DNA of 64,000 nucleotides from Klebsormidium nitens. Its lineage: Eukaryota > Streptophyta > Klebsormidiophyceae > Klebsormidiales > Klebsormidiaceae. This document shows positions 12,001-23,000 of this stretch, one piece after another. The notes under the pieces are model-generated. The model was not told the origin of the DNA. It made no database searches and saw nothing but the letters and a program-made list of their open reading frames with translations. The stretch spans positions 298,523-362,522 of the forward strand of contig DF236953.1 of assembly GCA_000708835.1 (NCBI GenBank). The letters run 5' to 3'. The translations under genes were made by a program, and so were the position numbers. Positions within the stretch are counted from its first letter, which is position 1. The number at the start of each line of letters is the position of its first letter.

Positions 12001-12859
12001 CTTGTGTTATGATGAAAAAACAGATGGTTCCTTGACCACCTTGTGTCAAGTGGTGACCTAGTGGTGTCTGTTCTTGGAGAGACTTTGGTTAGAGCCCTAG
12101 TCCTAAGAAGAATTCACAAAGTGAAACTTTCTGCACAAGTAAGAGGACCAGCAGGCAAGGCAGGGCTAGAGAGTGAGGATAATAAAGCTTCACTTCAAGT
12201 GGGCTGATACAAATATCTCATGATGCTAAAAACTTTTTGACTTGAATGAGCTACTTGTCACGTCCATTCGTGCGATGCCGACAACAATGAGGAGAGATGA
12301 AAGGGTTTGAACTACAGGAAAGCTGACCTGTAAGCGGTCCGCCTGCACTGCTCCTTGCTGCTAGTGGCACGGCGGCTTGCCTTGCCTCTACTGCTGCATT
12401 TTGAGGAGATTGTTTCGAACTTGAAGTGCCATTCTCCGTGGCTTTTGAAATGTGGCTCCCTGCCGCTCCCTCCACTCCACACATCGCTCTAGACTGAAAA
12501 CCCTTTGCGGTCTCACCCAATGCCGGCTGCTGCGAGGTCGCGTCAAGCTGCGCTCCAAAGTATGCATCGGCAGCGCGATCTACGGACCCTTTGGCAGCTT
12601 TCAAATGCCTCTTGAGAGTTGCATCCGCTACATGGGGAAGCATGCTCTTCAGCATTTGGACCTTGGACTCCAAAGTATCGCACTGAGGTTCTGCGGCGGC
12701 CCCCCCATTGCCTCCTGTCTCTGCAGCAGAAGCGAAATATTGCGCAATCGCGGTCTCAATGCAACCATTGGCACTCTGTAAGAGGCTAGCAGCTTGCACA
12801 TTAGAAAGCTGGCCGTCGAGAAGGGAGACGAGATCATCTACCTTACCCACGGCTGCCAT
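1..12859 (-). CDS. SHPRH: SHPRH-like SNF2 helicase / RING E3 ubiquitin ligase (3' end beyond window)
   Basis: Fifteen exons read from 12859 leftward: 12859-12328, 11874-10811, 10448-10209, 9429-9124, 8522-8363, 7706-7519, 6573-6261, 5329-5064, 4593-4407, 3493-3231, 2826-2572, 1927-1787, 1241-1097, 667-487 and 93-1 (open at the edge). All splice phases agree, giving more than 1,440 residues. Two UBA/CUE-like repeats lie near residues 8-110. The Walker A motif GLGKT is at about 613, DEAQ (in place of DEAH) at about 739, then WVVTGTP and LRLRQACCHP-like motifs. A charged helical insert follows, then a C3HC4 RING starting CPICLD at about 1231 and ending CPLC. The second RecA lobe has SVIFSSW and IHRLSQ. 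DEAQ with a RING between the lobes is typical of SHPRH/Irc20, which ubiquitinate PCNA in damage tolerance. I saw no H15 or PHD domain. The acceptor of exon 9 is the least certain. Confidence 0.88.
1383..1778. repeat. Donor-edge echo of SHPRH RING exon plus flanking tandem units
   Basis: The true donor of the second RING exon lies at 1787/1786. At 1683-1712 a copy of the exon end and its donor recurs (complement of ACCAAG|GTGGGTT). The intron segment after it (about 1706-1760) is repeated at 1379-1430, recognisable by the shared stretch CTAAACCCAAAAGCT. The spacing between the two intron copies is enlarged because an inverted-repeat element (1434-1680) sits between them. Confidence 0.7.
1434..1680. 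mobile_element. Inverted-repeat (MITE-like) element, copy 1, one end truncated
   Basis: The left part (1434-1520) starts CTGCTGTTCGCGTCAAAG. Its complement recurs from the right (about 1610-1680) through shared TCCTCGATCC/CTTGATGTTTTCC segments. The centre holds a hairpin, CTGGTGG..CCACCAG, around 1570-1585. The right arm lacks the outermost 30 or so bases found in copy 2 (9521-9804). It lies within an intron of the SHPRH-like gene. No coding capacity was seen. Confidence 0.65.
3470..3845. repeat. Tandem ~150-bp units carrying the 5' edge of SHPRH exon 10
   Basis: The unit beginning CGTCAGCCGGCC (about 3472) recurs at 3624 and, shortened, near 3773. Each carries the exon edge (GAAGGCTTC/GCAAAAGCTTC, then GCGGG) followed by the same intron block with GACGTCA motifs and AGTCGCCTGAC. 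Only the first unit keeps CAG at the acceptor; the others read CGCGG on the sense strand. Confidence 0.8.
4596..4770. repeat. Degenerate ~20-bp minisatellite beside an acceptor
   Basis: About nine imperfect units of the type GGGGTTAAGAGGTTTAA run next to the 5' edge of SHPRH exon 9. On the gene's sense strand the array is pyrimidine-rich, so it forms or extends the polypyrimidine tract of that acceptor. Confidence 0.6.
6636..7130. repeat. Three acceptor-edge echoes of SHPRH exon 7
   Basis: The true exon starts at 6573. Copies of its first 20-100 bases recur at 6636-6735, 6821-6875 and 7085-7130. All three keep CAG directly before GTC. The first reads on the sense strand as VAAEMVLPPCTRVDIILRFS, nearly the same as the true exon start, and stays open for about 30 codons. 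Confidence 0.85.
8020..8370. repeat. Two donor-edge echoes of SHPRH exon 5
   Basis: The exon end encoding MRRHAWVVTG, with its GTGAG donor (8363/8362), is copied at about 8190-8275 and again, more decayed, at about 8020-8125. The following intron stretch (ACAAACGGGG) is part of the unit. The period is about 150 bp. Confidence 0.85.
9521..9804. mobile_element. Inverted-repeat (MITE-like) element, copy 2, both ends present
   Basis: This is a 284-bp element whose ends are TACTGTTGTTTGCG and its complement CGCAAACAGCAGTA, with imperfect inverted repeats of about 100 bp (AACTTGGCACCCGAGC.. against ..GTTCGAGTGCCAAGTT). The centre (CCCCCCGGAAG...TTCAGGGGGG) aligns with copy 1 at 1434-1680 in the opposite orientation. 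No clear target-site duplication or ORF was found. It lies in SHPRH intron 3. Confidence 0.75.
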
Positions 12860-13714
12860 CTTAGAAGCCGCCTGAGCTCATGTACAGAATGTGTAGACCT
12901 CTTGAAAGAACCTGGCCACCATGGAGCTGCGGGAGCCTTCAAGTTCCTGTGGACATGATCATAGAGTGGCGCGGCGTCTTCTTTAGCTTTCGCGGGACAC
13001 CGAAGTGCGACACTTGGCATCCGCATACGGCTGGGATCATTGTTTCCCGCCGATCGGACGGTTAGAAACAGCCGATGTTCCTAGAAACCCGGTGACTGTT
13101 GGTCAACACCCGCCAAAATGCACATGCCTCGGAGCTTCAAAATTCAAACTCGCCAGCCTGAGCCTGAGGACATGGGACGCCGTGGAACAATGTTCGCGTG
13201 GGCGTTCACGTTGTTCATGCACTGCAAATATGCATTATACTTCCCATCTTCGGCTTTCACTTTTGTGAATTGCTTCGCACACATCGCATGACATGTGGCA
13301 TCTTGCAGATAACGATCATCAATTGGTCATTCAATGATGCGGCACAGATTATAAATACATCTGCACTCAAACCCACATGCAGCCGGGCCCATCTTCAGCT
13401 TAGGCGGCACCTTTTGGCAACACATGATCATGGTGACTTCAAGTTGCCATGCCTCATGACACTCACCAGTACACCATGCATAGGCGAGTGAAATCCAACC
13501 TTAGCGGAAGATCGGACCAATTCTGCTATTTAGACGCACACCCCATTGCGCTGCAAACCGGCCAATACCCGGTTGAGATGTGCCACAATCAACGGACAGG
13601 CTTTCGTGATCTGGATTCCAAGTTTGCCAGACCTAGACGGCGAGCTTGTTATCAATGGACCTCACTCCTTCATGTGGCAACTTTCCTTGTGCAGACGTGG
13701 ATGTTTCCGTTCAT
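12860..13714. promoter_or_regulatory. Spacer between DTD2 3' end and SHPRH start
   Basis: About 0.85 kb between two genes read leftward. It must hold the DTD2 3' untranslated region and the promoter of the SHPRH-like gene. A TATAAATA-like string occurs near 13350. I see no coding exon or repeat here. Confidence 0.5.
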
Positions 13715-16700
13715 CTATCTGGAGCGATTGCTTCCTACTTCAACTTGCCGAGGGAAGTCTTTCGGGGTACCTGTTCGTATGCCCTCCTCTTCCAAAAACT
13801 CGGTCAGCTTCCCTCGTTGCCAGGCTTTCATGCTTCTGCAGAACAGCAAAGAGAACGTCGTCAGTGCGAGACAAGCCACGCACATCTTGGGCTGCAAAGT
13901 TATATCTCAGAGAGCCCGCACCTTTTGAACACCAACAGCAGAACTGCGTCTCCCTTCAAAAGCAGCTGCGTATCCGGGAGTTTACTTTCAGTCTTCACCT
14001 CCGTCTTCAACGAGAGAGAAATCAGAAGCCGACCAAAACGAGCTTCGGCAAAAAAGGAATCCCTCTGGCCCATGTCAAGGGCGGCCCGCTAAGATCTGTG
14101 GTAAAAGCGGTCAATCTACCGAATACGGCATGCAAACTTTTTGAGCGGACCGGGAGGACTCACTTCAGGTCGATGTGCGCCAAAACCATGCCCCCCGGAA
14201 ACGCCCTTCTGGTCGCCCTGAACGCCTCCCGTACGGCAGACTCAAACAGATCAGGGGCGCTGTGCGCCGCCTCTTCGACGGGTGCATCCGCCCCGCTTTG
14301 CTCCGCCGAATTCCGACCCCTAGTGGAAGTTGAAACACCGTTTTCTGACGTGGAGGATTGAGGTAGCTTCTTGTCGGTCGGCCCGTTGCTAGAGGCTGTT
14401 CCCAAGGTCGAAGGCTCGCCTCGTTTCGCGAGAACTTTTGTTCCGTCTGCTGGATCGGTCATCGGCAAAGAGTAGCCCGAAAGAAGATGGCCCAGCCACA
14501 CGCCATCGTGCCTGCAAAGCGGGACAGAATAGGTACCTATATTTATTTTTCTGGGGCATTCATTCGGAGTGATACATCTTCTTCTTTCCCTCTCTCGTCA
14601 AAGAGTCAGGACGATAGCTCTCCTTTCTGTCAACCGGACCATGTCCAGCACTTGTCGTGAACCAGCATATCGTGAGTCGTCGCTCTCAATAGTGGCGCAA
14701 GGACTGAGACTCCGAACCTAGAAAGCGTCCACCTGTGCCCGACAGGTCAGAGAGGAGCACAGTGAGAGTTCTGTGCCCATATTGTCAACATTCAGATGAA
14801 AACAGTGTGCCCATATTGTCAACATTCAGATGTTTACTCGACTGGGCGGCCACAAGATTATTTCTATCAACTGGGTTCAATGTCTCTCGCTTCAAATCCG
14901 CAATCGACCTGCACATTCCGCAAATGGATTCAGATGTTCACCAACATCGAATACCCACCAGCTCCTTCAACTGTTTATCAAGCGGCTCTGGAAACAACGT
15001 GAAGCACTGCACTTGACGTACCTTGCAACGTCACCATGACGTGGGGTGTAGTGGCCCCCTCCAAGCCCCAGCAAAACAGGCTGACCTTGGTCGTCACTGC
15101 AGAGGAGCCATAAGTCTTAGGCTTAGAGCCTGGTGGGGCAGTTCACGAGGATTGAAAGAGACAAAGCGTCGCCGTGGTTTACCAAACGGCAAATCCGATC
15201 ATGTTTCTCTGCCAACTGGGCCATCTTCCGATGTATCGGTCACTAACAATATAAATGATTGTACCGTCAGACCGCCGAAAGGGTTTCAATCGGCTTCTTA
15301 CCTGGACCAGCTTCCAAGGTCCGGTCCTCCGCCTAAGCCGAGCCCTTGCCAGAACAGCTGCAAGAATCCAAAGTGTGTCCATCACAGATTCCAACGAGTC
15401 GGTAAAACCCTCATCGTCAGGACGTTCAAACGAAAGGCGGCAGACAAGTATGGAGCAGCGCTTGCGAAGACTGTGATGTGCGAAGGACGATGGGTCGCGA
15501 ATAGGTCGTAGTACAGACGTTTGTAAGAAGCGTGCAGGAAAGAGCCACCAAACGAGTATGGAGATCGTCCTTTAAAGACGTGCAGCTTGCCACAGGCAAT
15601 AGTTTCACGTTCTGTAATCCTCGCATTGCGCGTCGGGGCGGAATGTCAGAACGCAGAACAAGAGCTGACTCGATAACAGCTTACCTCTGCAATCAACTCT
15701 GCTGCATCCACCCTCCCCCAGTGCTCCTCAGTGCTGCCTAGAAAGAGGGGGGCGAGGTCAGAAAACAGCCAATTTGGGGCTCATTCGTTGGCGGTTCCAA
15801 AGGAACGTAGACACTTCACAAAGACGGGAGACGGACTTGTTGGCACTTTCGTTTTCAGGTTTGACCCTTGCGTCTGAAGCTTCATAAGAAGAAACGATGG
15901 ATCGAACGTCGGCACTCAAGCCGATCCTTCCAGAGCCCGGTCGCAACATCAGCATCGTCACTTGAAATTCAGGTCTCTTCCCTGCCGTCCATCAACATTC
16001 TGCCAGCTTTGAGTAATCCAGGCGGATCCATCGTGATGCGAAAGACCGTCTCACCGATCTCGACAAACATTGTAGGCGCCTCGAGGTACGGCCCATGGTG
16101 CGTTGCCTCCAGCGTGACCTGCATCAAGACAGGCAAGATGGGTCTCAGATTTTGAAATGCCTTATGCTAACTTCAATTTGCGACTACTTGGCAACTCGAA
16201 TGATTTTGGCACTTTGTGGGTGAAGTTCTCGGATATGAATTGCAGACCTGAATCACAATCAGTGGCGCATCCAACGCCAGGTCTGCCTCAGTACTTGTTG
16301 CCAGATGTCGAATCTATGTTGTGCCACATCAGCAAGTAGGTACACTTCAGAACGCAAAGGCCCGAAATCCGTAAACTACAGACAACGAATGGATCCCTCG
16401 TGGCTCGAGCAGATTCAAACAAAACTAAATTCAATAATATTTCCCCAGAAGCCTATGCAAGAACATTTCCCCCGAAGGCCTCCCAGGAATTAAATCAGAT
16501 TTCCACCTCAAGTTGTCACTCACCTCGAATTCGGGAGTGAAGCCCCTCTCGGCCGCCAGCCTTTTCAGCAGTCTGAACCAGGAACCAACTCGGGTGCAAG
16601 GTGGAGAGACCCGCCCTGCTTTGCCGCCAGCTGGCGGCACCTCATTGGGCCCAAGGTGGGGCACGCCGATTGGGTGGACCGTGAACGCAGGCCGCGTTGA

Positions 16701-17854
16701 AGCTGCAACGTGCCTGCGTTGAGGGGATTGTACAACTAGTAAGCCAAGATCTTGATGGAGGGCGACCTTGACAATAAAAGAGTGGAATGTTGACTTTTAA
16801 TTTCAGCTGTTTGAACTATTTCAAGGGCAAGATCTGATCAAGTACTGATTTAGCACACCAGTCTGTACAAGCGGTCAGATGCAGGTCTTCAAGTAGAATT
16901 CTTCATCGCATACATGACGTACTTCAGCGGAAGCAATTGCTATTGTGCTACTTGCTTCAAGTTTCAAACGGGGCCAATGCGTCCAGCAACGTCCTGCACG
17001 TGCTCTTCAAAATATGCACTGGCTGCCAACGACGCCAAACCCCCAAAAAATGTAAACTCTTGATCGCACAGGAAAGAAGCAAGTCTCTTAGATTCTCACC
17101 CAAGAAAAACCTCATTCATGGCCTACCTGCTCATGAAGATGACTTCGCGCACAGCCTCTCCAGTGCCCAGATGCCACCGGTGGTCCAGGTAGTCCTCAAA
17201 GATTGTCTTGTTCTTCAGTTGCCACATCCGGACGCTGCCGTGACGCCAGGTGCGGAGCCCCTGCATTGGTGCAGACAAATTTTCTAGTAACAGCAGGTGA
17301 TGTCGCAAGGGACTGTGTATACAGGTTTGAAGAAGTGCTAAGGATTTGACATCAAAAGTGGGGAGGGAAGTAGGTCTTTGAAAGTTGTGGTTGGCATGCT
17401 GCAGGCTTTTCAAGAGCTGGCCGCATCAATCTGCTTCAAGCCGCATGCTTGCAGAAGACGAGTCAGAAATCCTAGCTGGGTAAAAGCAGTTGCCCATTTC
17501 ACGAGGTTGCATACATCAGTCATATTCCGATTGTCAAAAAACCAACTTGCAATGCCGCGAGAGTATCCATGCCAGCTAATCAACCACTTTTCTCCGAGAG
17601 CTTTAGAAAGGCACAATCCAGCCTCAACACCATCTGCTGCATAACGACTCTGCCCGTCGCACCACTCAATGCCACTCAGGTGCTCAAGTTGTGAATCTCA
17701 CCTCAACTGTCTCTGCTTCGCTCCAGCCCCCCAGCTCGATCAGCTTTCGAGACGGGCCTATTGACGCGATATCCGCCTCCGTAGCAATGATCAGGGTGAT
17801 TCCAGCTTCCAGATCAACAAAGGGGAAAACTTCTGGAGCGAGGTCCATCTGCAT
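13715..17854 (-). CDS. DTD2: D-aminoacyl-tRNA deacylase DTD2 (GEKO1 type)
   Basis: Nine exons: 17854-17702, 17260-17127, 16713-16524, 16118-16055, 15737-15685, 15357-15302, 15096-15022, 14511-14164 and 13835-13715 (stop), about 397 residues, all phases consistent. Family motifs cross the junctions: EATHHGP, FVEIGSTEEHW, GLGGGHYTPRHGD, WLGHLLSGYSLPM, then AWQRGKLTEFL near the C-terminus. The archaeal/plant enzyme cleaves D-amino acids, and aldehyde-modified ones, from tRNA; Arabidopsis GEK1 mutants are ethanol-sensitive. Within streptophytes it is an archaeal-type acquisition, which supports the organism call. The protein is some 80 residues longer than usual, mainly through a Ser/Thr/Pro-rich insert after YSLPM in exon 8. 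A second in-frame ATG lies two codons after the chosen start. Confidence 0.93.
14772..14832. repeat. 27-bp direct duplication in DTD2 intron
   Basis: TGTGCCCATATTGTCAACAT and the next seven bases occur identically at 14772-14798 and 14806-14832, separated by seven bases. It lies inside the intron between DTD2 exons 7 and 8. Confidence 0.9.
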
Positions 17855-20098
17855 CTTGATGGTTTGAAGGCCGCCAGGTCCTTTTCTTACACGAAGATGT
17901 CTTGATCGCAGCGACAGTCACGGCACCACGGATCTAGGGAAAGTAGTGAATAGGTAGCGACGAGAGAAGGCTAGGTTCGTCTTTTTAAACGGGAAGACGC
18001 CGATCAGATCCGCTTGCATGCTTCGTCATGGGAGTATTGCCATTGTATCGAGTTTAGTATGTACCTAGGTAGCTCAAGCTTCTTGCCTGTATAAAATGTG
18101 GACACCGGACAGAGGGAATGCGCGGCACGCCCCGGTTGGGCCGGCCGGGCCGTGGCGCCGCGGTTCCTTGGACGTGACAGCACCGGCAGGTTGCCGTAAA
18201 ACCAATGGGACCGGCCCGTGAGGTCTGACCGGTAGGAATTACTTCCAGGTCCTAGACGGTACTACTCCGCAGAGTCAGTACTTATGAACCGGGCCAACTC
18301 AGGAGCGGTGCTGGTAAACGGCATGCCGTGGCGTACAGACCGAGGAAATGTGACGTACGCGTGTCCTCGGGGTCAACTCAAGGGAAAAGAACGTGCAAAT
18401 CATTGCATGTCTATATATAACTGGCAATTATTTACCATATTTAGCAGTATTTACAGTCTTTCCCAAGTGATTGCCCATGTTGAGTGTCAATATATCCAGT
18501 GCACATCGTTGTCTACGTACCCTTGTATAGCAGCTAGCGAGATTGTACACCTGAATTTCCAATCTGCTCGGAAGAAGCTGTATTCCGAATCATTTTTAAT
18601 TTGTCTTCAATTTTGGAAAGCTGTCGATGACAATATTGTCACCGGCCTAGACAAATTCACCGAATCAAGCATGCGGGCTGGATTGCATTTTCCAAGAATG
18701 GAGCTAGAGTCGAACCCGGACTCACGGTCCGATTCGAGAAAACCACTCGAATTACCATCGGCAGCTTTTCGAACAAATTGCTCGAAACAGCCGGCCGGGT
18801 TTCGAACAAATCGTTCGTATTCTCGCAGCGCCGTTTGAAGAAAAGGTTCGAATTACTGGAAGCCCCGGGCACACACTAAATGGACTTGCTCGGTTGTCAC
18901 TCGCAGTGGTGTAACCCTAAAGCGGGAAGGCCCGGTTGCCCTAGGGAAGTGCCCGGTTGTCCCAAGGTTTGCCCGCGAGACCCTAATGTTACTGGGAGGG
19001 CCCGGTTGCTTCCCGGGTGCCACGGTCCCTAAACTACTAGTCTAGAGGGAAGTGTCCGCGGCACCCGGGAAGTTGCAGCCGCCCGTCGCCCCGACCAACC
19101 ACCCATAGGGGTACCGTCCTTTATGTACCGCGATTCAGGCGGTCCACAGCGACCGACGTTGTGGGTCGCGATGTTCCACCAGATCGACGGCGGAGATACA
19201 CCCGGAACGATTCACAGTCGCGCAAAAGACCCGGTACCAAATTCGAGTGTTTTGTTCGTATCTCAAATCGCAAATTCGAACAAATTCTTCGAAACAGCAT
19301 TGGCAAATACGAAGGATTTGTTCGAAATGAATGTTCCGTAATTCGAGCGATTTACTCGAAAACTGCCGGTGGTAATTCGAGTGGTTTTCTCGAATCGGAC
19401 CGTGAGTCTGGGTTGATGATGCCATTGATGCCAATGGTCGAGGCAACGTTGACGTTGATGAGGGCCACCATCATCCATGGCATTTGGAGTCCGCAAACTT
19501 AAAGCGTTTAAAAGAACAGAGGAAGCCCCGTCTCTCACAAAATACCGTTGGAGCCGAGGATAGGCTTCGTTGTGAACGCTCAGGGTGACGCTCTGGGATG
19601 CATGAGATGCAAGGAGGTCACTCAAGCGCACCGGGGGCGCTACGAGGATTAGAATGCGCTGCAATCTCATTGGGCGGTTGTAGAGGAATGCTGACAGGGC
19701 GCAGCCGCCTTCGCTAGAAAGGCAAACTTGAATTTCAGGCTTTGATCAGAAGTCCACCTGCCTGGGATCTAGCCAAATGCTTGCAGTTAAAGCAGGTGAT
19801 TTGTGAAGTGAGGTTCATTTTGGTCGGCTGTATTCTTCAGGGACCACCCTGACCAGGGGCATCTCAATATGAAAGGAGAGTACAACTGGTAGGGAACCAC
19901 ACCACTCAGGGATCCCCTGTCACAGTCTAGGTTCAGGAAGGGAAGGGTAGACTATTCCAATAAGAATAGAGTGTCTAGCAAGGAAGTGCAGCTGCCTGCT
20001 GCTAATCTATGTCCCTCGCCGTGCCCTCCATCCGCATGACGGCCTTTCTGGCCGTCCAAACAAAACCAGGTTAGCGTCATAGAATCACTTGACCAGCG
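17855..20098. promoter_or_regulatory. Divergent spacer between DTD2 and GT69 gene
   Basis: The 2.2-kb region carries promoters for DTD2 (leftward) and the glycosyltransferase (rightward). A TATAAAA string occurs near 18091 and TATATATA near 18411, but no start site can be assigned. The central 0.7 kb is a foldback element, and a block at about 18900-19010 repeats GCCCGGTTG. No gene was seen. Confidence 0.45.
18713..19414. mobile_element. Foldback element with ~150-bp inverted arms
   Basis: The left arm (18713-18860) and right arm (about 19262-19414) are inverted copies, opening AACCCGGACTCACGG against AACCCAGACTCACGG. Both arms are built from small hairpins such as ATTCGAG..CTCGAAT and TTCGA..TCGAA. 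The 400-bp middle is GC-rich and repeats GCCCGGTTG. I found no clear target-site duplication and no ORF, so it would be non-autonomous. Confidence 0.7.
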
Positions 20099-23000
20099 AT
20101 GCACCGGCAGCCAATGAGCAGCGTCGGCAGCAGCCTGGACGAGTACGGCAGGGCCGAGATGGAGTGCGACATCCCCCGCGTGCCCAGCGAGCGCTCGATG
20201 AGCTCAAAAGGGGCGACTAACGGACTCCGCACCCCCAGCCGCCGCACGCCCTCCCCCAAGCGCTTTGAGAAGCACCCCCTGCTTCGGTTTTTGACCGGAC
20301 AGGCGCTCCTGAACGTCCTGCTAGCGGTCTACATCGTGTTCACCCTCCACTACTTTTACAGCCAGAACACCCTGAGCTCCTCGGGGTGCATTGACGCGAT
20401 GTCGGGCGCGTCGCCGAACGAGCTGCAGTACGTGCACAACCAGGCGCGCCCGGTGTTGTTACATAGCAGTAGGAAGGTGCAGGCGGGGATCGTGAATGGG
20501 TGGCACGATCCGAGGACCACGGTGGCGACGTGTACGACGCACTGGGCGAAGGGGATCGACAGGGTGGCGGCCGAGAAGCTGAAGAAGATGAGGATCTTCT
20601 TCTCGCTGAACCTGCGGGACAACGATGGAGGTGAGCCTTGCTCCTCGTCTTTTGTTCTGCTGGTGTGGAGATGTTGGGCTCTTGACTACCTGAATGGAGG
20701 TGCAGTTGTTTGAAGTGGATGGGAAGCCTGCTAAGCTTCAATGCCAACCCTTGATCAGTGATCATATACAGAGCTTTGCTCATTGTAAATGTTTAGATGG
20801 GGCTCATTCAGGGTGTTGTCGATCCGCCTCAGCTTTGTTGCGCTTGCTGTCGCGGCGCTTACTTTTTTGGGGTTGTAGTTGAACATGATGATTAAGCACT
20901 GCTCTGCTGAGGTGGAAAGTTTACCTGTATCTGTTGGACTCTAGGCTCAATTCTCTCTTCTACCTTAAAATGCGGACCTGGAGCTGTGTTATCTTGCATC
21001 TGCGAGATTTTGTTCATCCATAACATTGGTATTTTGTAACAAGTTTGTTGGTTGAATTGCGTAACTGCGTTCTTCTGCGCACGTACCACCACATATTGCA
21101 TGATCGTATGCTCTGAGAGGAGGCCCCTGCGGGTGCGCTCCTCCAACCTAGAAGAGTTGTGGGTTAGGAGATGTAGCATATGTGGCAAACGTAGAATAAG
21201 AGGCACTGCGACAAGCAGTTCTGACAAGAAGTGCGCCGTTCGCCGCAGAATCTAAGGAAGGGAACCCCCTTGTGCCTCATGTTCAAAACTTTGGTGGTGA
21301 AGCTATGGTGCCTTGCAGGGTTGCTTTTCATTGGCTCGAAAGCAACGTTGATTTCCGTATGGCCTTGCCAGTGTGTCGCTACGTATTCATTCGTCTGCTG
21401 TCGAGAGGGTTGGGTCCACTTTAGATAGAGTGACAAGATCGAGAAGATCAGTCACCGTCGAATCTTCTAAACAATCTCCACATGATCACTTAGACAATCT
21501 TCTTACGCAACCACGGAACCCCAGAACCACCTGACGGGTCCGTTAACCGAGACGTAAGCTTGTTTAATTATCCGGTGGGGTACAAAGACCTCGTTGCCCA
21601 GACCCCTGAAAACTTCTTTGCAGTCACGGCGCACCTGTTCCATGAGCTGACCCGGGTTCTGGAGCGGCTCTCTCCCCACAAAACGTTTCTCTCCATCTAC
21701 GAAAGCGGGTCCACAGACGCAACTAGTCTGAGGCTGGAAACACTGGCGGCTACGCTGAACGGGATGGAGATCCCGCATTCAATAGTCGCGAACGGGATCG
21801 AGAAGCATGTGCACGAGACACGCATCGAGTTCCTGGCGAAGGTCCGGAATAAAGGGCTTGCTCCGCTTTTGCGACAGGTGGGTATGACCGCGGTTGTTCT
21901 TTCACAAGTCTTGTCTGCTGCTTTGTGCTTGTCGTTTTGGCTTGAGGTGGTCTGTCTTTCCCATGACCTGCGTGATTCAAGGGTCTTCTGCAAACCTTTC
22001 AGGGGCATGAATTGTTGAGAAGCAGCTCGTATGCCCCTTCATCAAATGTTTCTGCTAATAAGAAAGTTGGAATGCTGCTTACGTTAGGCTATAGGGCTTC
22101 GTCTCCTGCTGACTTCTGCTCTTTAGCTGCCACGTGCCTTCTCAGGTTGTTGGCGTTTGGACAATTCTGGCTGGTAAGCAGATCAGAAGAGCCAAATTGG
22201 ACAGTCGCTCTATGTGAAGCAGATGTAATCATAGACCTCACAGATACTGCATTGGTTTGTCTACGTTCTAGTTTACCACTTCCCTGGTTCGTGCAGATCT
22301 GGGACGGCCCTCACGGCAACGAGACCGGGCGCTACTTTGCGATGCAACCATCGTCAGAGAGCCCCCTCACGGGAATCGACGTCTGGTCTGACGATCGTCA
22401 AGTTCTGGGAATAGAGCTCTACACGGGAAAGAACAAGGCCGGCCGGTTTGGCTCTCCGGGGGGGGTCAAGCGGTCGCTGCATCTAGAGTTGGGAGAAGAA
22501 TTTGTCGAGGCGGAAGGGAGCGGGGAAAACCAGGTTTTGTCCCTGTGGATAACGACGAGTCAGGGGCGGAAGGTGGGGGGAGGCTGTGCCACGTGTGTGC
22601 GCCAGTGGATGACGCGTGGAAAGAGGCTATTGGCCATCGCGGGGTTCGGGGGGTGGGGCTTTGAGCTGCAGCCGGGCGTGAACTCGATCAGCTTTGCGTG
22701 GGAGCTGCCACGGCAGGTGCGTTATTCCTGGCTCAGGGTTTACCAATCAATCCCTAGAAAAAACATATAGGGAGCTCGTAAGCTTCGGATATGATTACTT
22801 CTTTCATGAAAGGCCGCGGTTTGTGGTAGCTTAGACTGTGCCGGAAGGTCGCGTTCTGATGGTTGAGGTGGAATCTACTCGGTCGCATCGCTCAGCGAAC
22901 CAAGGACTCCTTCTTCGTTCCGGGAGCCTTCCCGAAGTTGGACGACATTCAGGCTTTCTGCTTCGTGAGTGGGCTTTCAAAACCCAGGTTCTCTGTCTTC

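Noticed and set aside
13546-14361. 271-codon open frame on the + strand
   Set aside because: It is antisense to DTD2 exons 8-9 and has no recognisable motif, so it is treated as a shadow frame.
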